64,000 nucleotides of DNA, from positions 1-64,000 of the forward strand of contig CBFHLY010000007.1 in NCBI GenBank assembly GCA_965656785.1, given 5' to 3'. The number at the start of each line of letters is the position of its first letter. Positions within the stretch are counted from its first letter, which is position 1. The stretch comes from JALQTD01 sp965656785. GTDB lineage: Bacteria > Bacteroidota > Bacteroidia > Flavobacteriales_D > Sanyastnellaceae. A program made the translations under genes and the position numbers. Positions 61,401 to 64,000 of this stretch are shown here, one piece after another. The notes below the pieces were generated by a model. That model was given only the letters and a program-made list of their open reading frames with translations. It had not been told where the DNA came from and made no database searches.

Positions 61401-62723
61401 ACGGCCACCGAGAACAACCTCTGCCCATCGGGTTACCACGTGCCCAACCGCATGGAAGTCCTGACCCTGAACACGGCCTCCATTGCGTCGTTCGCTGAAG
61501 GCAGCGCCGCCCTGGGCGACACCGTGGCCGGAACGTGGTCGGATCCGTTCGCGGGTTTGACGAATGCGAGTGGCATGACCTTCCGTCCCTCGGGGGTGCG
61601 TTCGAACGTCGTCTATTCGTACGGCGACGGCACCAAAGCTTGGCTGGGCACATCCGAATTGTCCACAACCGCGGGCAAGATCAACGTGGGAACCTACGAA
61701 GTTTCAGCCGCTTCCACTTCGTTGTACACCCAGTCGTTGAAGGACCAGTACGGCTACCCCACGCGCTGCGTGAAAGACGCGGGCACTCCGCAGAGCGGAT
61801 ACAGCCCGGTTTGGGATCACGGTCCGACCACGGCTACCTTGAGCGGGCTCACCGCAGGCGATTACGAGGTCACCGTCACCGATGCCAGCGGATGCACGGC
61901 CTACGGGCAATTCACCATCGCAACGGCCAACTTGAATCCGGTGGCTGATTCGCTCGTGGCCGATACGGTTTGCTTCGGTGCTGCGGCGCTGACCTTGGAC
62001 CTGGATACGGTCTTCACAGGCGATCCGAGCGCAACGCCATGGACTTACTCCGTATCGGGCGGACCCGCAGGGGGTGAATTCTCAGGAAGCGTAAGCGGAT
62101 CTTTGTTGACCGTTTCGTTCGATGCCGCAGGGAGTTCTGGCACCGCGCGCGACACGCTGTTCCTGACCGCAACCGATGACAACGGATTGACGGGGTCGAT
62201 GTACTGGGTGCTCATGGAATACGGGGAAATCGCGTTGAGTGGCAGCACGACTGATTTGACGGAAATCGGATCCGGCGATGGCGCCATTGACGTCACGGCA
62301 GACGGAGTTTCTTACGCGTGGGGCGATGGACCGACTACACAGGACCGCAGCGGGTTGGATGCGGGAACGTATTCGCTGACGGTGACCGATTTGACGACCG
62401 GCTGCACGGCGGAGGATTCGTTCACGGTCACGCAACCGGGCCAAATGGAATTGAGTGGCACGTGGCGCGTCTCCGCCGCTTCCTCAGCCAGCGCTGCCGA
62501 TGGAGGCATCGACGCCTCCTTCATCAATGGATCCGGTGCCCGCTCGGTTACCCTCCAGGTGGGCAACAGCTCGTTCGACGTGGACTTTGGAGCCGGTGAA
62601 GACTTCTCGTGGACTTTGCCTGCAGGCGTTTACTACATCCTCGGCTTCTCCGACGCGGCAGGTTCGGAGACGATTTACAACCCGGCTCTCCGCATCGTGG
62701 TTCCCCACGAAAAGTGCGACTGA
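58413..62723 (+). CDS. Large mosaic surface protein: FG-GAP/VCBS, FISUMP and SprB-type repeats
   Basis: 1436 residues with a signal peptide (ending AWSKSAAQ). An N-terminal Ig-like domain is followed by seven calcium-binding FG-GAP/VCBS-type repeats (DFNGDGVLDLAG, DLDQDGDVDLVI, DLDGDGDPDLVT, DFDGDGDQDIAA, DVDGDGDVDLVG, DFDADGDLDVAA, DYNGDGLMDLLV; 58880-59850). Next are a fibronectin-like segment, a DUF1566/FISUMP-like domain (GPAGGIVFFVDENDEHPG), a FISUMP domain (VYTLHEVGDQCWFGQNLRT), and two SprB-type repeats (TLSGLTAGDYEVTVTDASGCT). Such proteins are adhesins or gliding-related surface proteins exported by T9SS, but I see no standard type A tail; the end is ALRIVVPHEKCD. The start ATG 58413 was chosen by signal peptide and promoter box. 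Confidence 0.85.
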   Translation: MSQQRFIAVKAIASCLVLTLAWSKSAAQLNLISSSPNISNLGVEMNQSIVLTFDAATPVDVADGIAILSRFRGSIAGSWSGAGTTELEFTPNEALWPGDLVELSALGDWVSSTSETLNPFLLTARVKGLTNEAFSTGNFWVTKEDWANDSVAISDVTSADFNGDGVLDLAGVWLEQWSNDPGLLKVAFGNGDGTFTAFSDQVSDLSRAKTLKARDLDQDGDVDLVISGYGGTSPLRWLLNDGTGQFSGGGFVTETNWYVDFADLDGDGDPDLVTTSRTSVKLFRNDLSDGGGMTAWATVSNDYYYTYAPIFGDFDGDGDQDIAASSLGFVNGGKPEKWFWLENTGNLSSGWVEHVIQEDAAGGLTNINEFKSGDVDGDGDVDLVGNGGVFFENDGAGAFTMTNVVTGASSFELLDFDADGDLDVAASFWNNWTRVFRNNGSGTFTALTIVESNQNKGGFLDVADYNGDGLMDLLVTAGDDYTNELGIYSVLPLGGSILDIQPAEGAASLTGQIPPQAGTITERGFVYATTPAPTTANTQVTDAGTGSGSFTANLTGLDANTTYYARSYAVVNGVTRYSSEYSFTTPMSFTYSVGDVGPAGGIVFFVDENDEHPGFDYLELSPVSMQVDRQWGCQGEGYTPLDFPNPYSIGTADMSALGDGVAATAMIVAGCDETPHAAQYADSVWVVQNGAFFDDWFLPSKDEFSTLRDALAGDATIWDSLGFVAPVPQPPYTHWTATEWFDTGSAQTWSGQYSNFFSALGKSLSNKVRPMRAFSEEYTFGASEPTPLITAALADTMVCSGGANVVIDLSQHFLAPVGSLTFSVAGAPAGSEFSASVSGSSLTIDFSGAGDDVSAELTVTAEDDNGDTLDATFTVTELAPVSISESVTDASSWVAADGEIALVFDGGAPAASTSGPCHGEASVTYFGVVYTLHEVGDQCWFGQNLRTTQFNDGTALTQETGNSLYSNGTTTPMYADPEGGVSNLSTDGYFYSAAALTATENNLCPSGYHVPNRMEVLTLNTASIASFAEGSAALGDTVAGTWSDPFAGLTNASGMTFRPSGVRSNVVYSYGDGTKAWLGTSELSTTAGKINVGTYEVSAASTSLYTQSLKDQYGYPTRCVKDAGTPQSGYSPVWDHGPTTATLSGLTAGDYEVTVTDASGCTAYGQFTIATANLNPVADSLVADTVCFGAAALTLDLDTVFTGDPSATPWTYSVSGGPAGGEFSGSVSGSLLTVSFDAAGSSGTARDTLFLTATDDNGLTGSMYWVLMEYGEIALSGSTTDLTEIGSGDGAIDVTADGVSYAWGDGPTTQDRSGLDAGTYSLTVTDLTTGCTAEDSFTVTQPGQMELSGTWRVSAASSASAADGGIDASFINGSGARSVTLQVGNSSFDVDFGAGEDFSWTLPAGVYYILGFSDAAGSETIYNPALRIVVPHEKCD

Positions 62724-62746
62724 TCGATTGAGCACCGCAGCGGTGC

Positions 62747-62786
62747 AGCGGGCCATCCCTTCACGGGGGTGGCCCGCTTATATTTT
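62747..62786. terminator. Terminator between convergent surface-protein and SRPBCC genes
   Basis: A 13-bp stem (AGCGGGCCATCCC with GGGGTGGCCCGCT, one G-T pair) around a 6-base loop, followed by TATATTTTC. Its right arm touches the SRPBCC stop codon. Confidence 0.85.
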
Positions 62787-63263
62787 CTGACGATGCTGTT
62801 CTGCTTCCGAGGCTCCAGGGAAGATGCGTTTTAAGGCTTCACCGCGGTAAGTGAAGATGCCATCGACTTTCTTGTTCAGCATCAACGCTCCCATGAGCTC
62901 ACCAATCGGACCTGCCGGCAGCACGTAATGCAACACATCGTCCATCCACACGCCCCCATTGCCGGGGGTGAATCGGTGCAAGTGATGCCAGAACCGATAC
63001 GGTCCAAATCGTTGTTCATCAATGAAGTACTTGCCATCCTCTGACTCCACGATTTCCGTCACCCACCGCATGGGAATGTTCAACAGCGGGCGGACGGTGT
63101 AGCAAATGACGTGGCCCGCAAACGTGCGCTCCCCCCCACCGGACAAGATTTCAAAGGACATGTCCTCCGGCGTAAGGCGGTTCAGGTTTTCAGGAATGCT
63201 GAAAAAGTCCCACGCCTCCTCGACGGAGATGGGAAGGAATTGGCGGGTGGTGAGTCGGTGCAT
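62778..63263 (-). CDS. SRPBCC-family protein
   Basis: 161 residues, a START/Bet v1-like hydrophobic-pocket fold. The N-terminus HRLTTRQFLPISVEEAWDFFSIPENLNRLTPEDMSF and C-terminal GALMLNKKVDGIFTYRGEALKRIFP match the family long annotated as cell-division inhibitor or polyketide-cyclase-like in Bacteroidota; the ligand is unknown. Related genes are sometimes found near carotenoid genes, so lipid or pigment binding is conceivable but unproven. The start MHRLTTRQ was chosen; the longer ORF would overlap the upstream gene. It follows that gene by 32 bases. Confidence 0.82.
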   Translation of the reverse strand: MHRLTTRQFLPISVEEAWDFFSIPENLNRLTPEDMSFEILSGGGERTFAGHVICYTVRPLLNIPMRWVTEIVESEDGKYFIDEQRFGPYRFWHHLHRFTPGNGGVWMDDVLHYVLPAGPIGELMGALMLNKKVDGIFTYRGEALKRIFPGASEAEQHRQKI

Positions 63264-63295
63264 GCCGATTGAAACCACCGAAGGGCATCGGAGGT

Positions 63296-64000
63296 TCACT
63301 CACAGGGCTCGCCGAATCCGTTAAGCAGGAGGAGCAGGTCGGAAACGCTCACGACCAGGTCGGCAGTGAGGTCGCCTGGGCAGTTCCCGAGGCAGCCGAA
63401 ATTCGACAAGACGAACATCAAGTCGGTGACCGTCACAAAGCCGTCGCCGTTGCCGTCAGCAGGGCACGTGGTGCAGTCGAAGCAGGAGGCCCAGCAGTGG
63501 GCGGGCAAGGTCGCCGACGGCTGGCCAGAGAGGACCGCCACGCCGTAATTGCCGTATTCGTCGCACGGCAGGAAATCGCAGGAGGAGCCGAGGGGCGCAC
63601 CGCCGATGGAGGACCAGCCGTTCACCGTGAAGAGGTACTCGTGTTCGCCGGAGGGCAGCGTTTCCGTGCGGGTGTAGGTGCCGTCGACGAGGACCATAGG
63701 GGCGCACGTGCCGCACCAGTTGTTGAAGGTTCCGTTGAGGTAGACGACGTCGCTAGGGCCCGCGGGGGTGGTGGACGCGTCGAGTTGGAAGGTCACGGGG
63801 GTGGTCGTGGTGGGGAGCGGTGGGGTCAGGTTGAAGTGGATTTGGCCTTCAACTTGGGCCAAATTCGTCGACGTAAACGTGCAGAAATTGCCGCCGAACG
63901 TCTCCAATTCGTTCGTCTCCCAGCGCTCCGGATCCAGCACATCGCACGCATCCGTCCACACCAGCGAGAAATTGTCTGCCGTCCCCGCTGTGCCTTCGCC
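63296..64000 (-). CDS. Secreted protein C-terminus: GH16-like fragment, E-set/CBM-like domain and dockerin-like repeats; N-terminus outside window
   Basis: Open from the right edge, 234 residues seen. It begins FSLVWTDACDVLDPERWETN and TFGGNFCTFTSTNLAQVEGQIHF, which resembles the first strands of a family-16 glycosidase or lectin-like domain. A beta-sandwich follows (VTFQLDASTTPAGPSDVVYLNGTFNNW, HEYLFTVNGWSSIGG) like glycogen-binding CBM48 or E-set domains. The end is two EF-hand/dockerin-like repeats, ADGNGDGFVTVTDLMFVLSNFG and DLTADLVVSVSDLLLLLNGFG. A role in secreted polysaccharide breakdown is inferred. No T9SS tail follows. No start lies inside the window; the apparent GTG at 63961 is internal. 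Confidence 0.75.
   Translation of the reverse strand, partial: GEGTAGTADNFSLVWTDACDVLDPERWETNELETFGGNFCTFTSTNLAQVEGQIHFNLTPPLPTTTTPVTFQLDASTTPAGPSDVVYLNGTFNNWCGTCAPMVLVDGTYTRTETLPSGEHEYLFTVNGWSSIGGAPLGSSCDFLPCDEYGNYGVAVLSGQPSATLPAHCWASCFDCTTCPADGNGDGFVTVTDLMFVLSNFGCLGNCPGDLTADLVVSVSDLLLLLNGFGEPCE

Noticed and set aside
1..64000. CRISPR array, tRNA genes, transposases or prophage
   Set aside because: No regularly spaced repeats, cloverleaf with CCA-type end, transposase motif or phage gene was found by reading both strands; a covariance-model scan would be decisive for tRNAs.

Overview
The window is one stretch of a GC-rich Bacteroidota chromosome, most likely a marine Flavobacteriales-type genome. 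It is probably a metagenome or draft scaffold, because there is a 99-base run of N at 57350-57448. The lineage call rests on type IX secretion (T9SS) sorting tails, many lipoproteins, repeated Bacteroidota promoter boxes (TAnnTTTG with TTG/TTTG about 19-22 bases upstream), almost no Shine-Dalgarno sequences, a transketolase split into two genes, a DUF6913 gene beside a dapA homologue, and a saproxanthin/myxol-type carotenoid cluster. No phage, insertion sequence, CRISPR array or tRNA was seen. Nearly all DNA is coding and many genes overlap by 1-13 bases, so most of the window reads as short translationally coupled operons.

Layout. 1-11.0 kb: a partial RlmI-like rRNA methyltransferase, recQ, tpiA, prmA, a 1477-residue exported protein of unknown function and a 2,4-dienoyl-CoA reductase. 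11.0-18 kb: a leftward operon (PD40 lipoprotein, rRNA pseudouridine synthase, PlsC-like acyltransferase), a rightward M28 peptidase lipoprotein directly abutting the RNase P RNA gene, a small basic winged-helix-like protein and pruA. 18-31.9 kb: a PD40/SPOR protein, a lamin-tail-domain T9SS cargo, rpsA, pyrR-pyrB, a STAS protein, another T9SS cargo, RNase Z, a NarL-type regulator, ilvE and a DUF5723 outer-membrane protein. 31.9-40.1 kb: an exported MsrA, a lipoprotein, DUF6913 with a DapA-fold protein lacking its catalytic residues, the split transketolase with a VWA-domain gene between its halves, ychF, a SnoaL-like lipoprotein and a rhomboid protease. 40.1-47 kb: divIC/ftsB-like, clpC, gyrA and a TPR protein.

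47.2-54.0 kb is the main metabolic module: an eight-gene operon crtI-crtB-(unknown)-idi-crtD-cruF-crtZ-crtYcd. Idi supplies isoprenoid precursor, CrtB and CrtI make lycopene, CruF and CrtD hydrate and desaturate one acyclic end, and CrtYcd and CrtZ cyclise and hydroxylate the other. The expected product is a saproxanthin-like monocyclic carotenoid. A GGPP synthase (crtE) is not in the window. TspO, the homologue of CrtK, lies about 2.6 kb downstream.

54-64 kb holds envelope and secreted proteins: an unknown exported protein, a trypsin-like protease lipoprotein, a cupredoxin-FAS1-T9SS protein spanning the assembly gap, a 1436-residue FG-GAP/FISUMP/SprB surface protein, a SRPBCC protein, and the C-terminal part of a secreted protein ending in dockerin-like repeats.

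The most unusual points are the DapA homologue without its Schiff-base lysine and proton-relay residues, the VWA gene wedged between the transketolase halves, the unrecognised gene inside the carotenoid operon, and several promoters so close to the start codon that leaderless mRNAs are likely.
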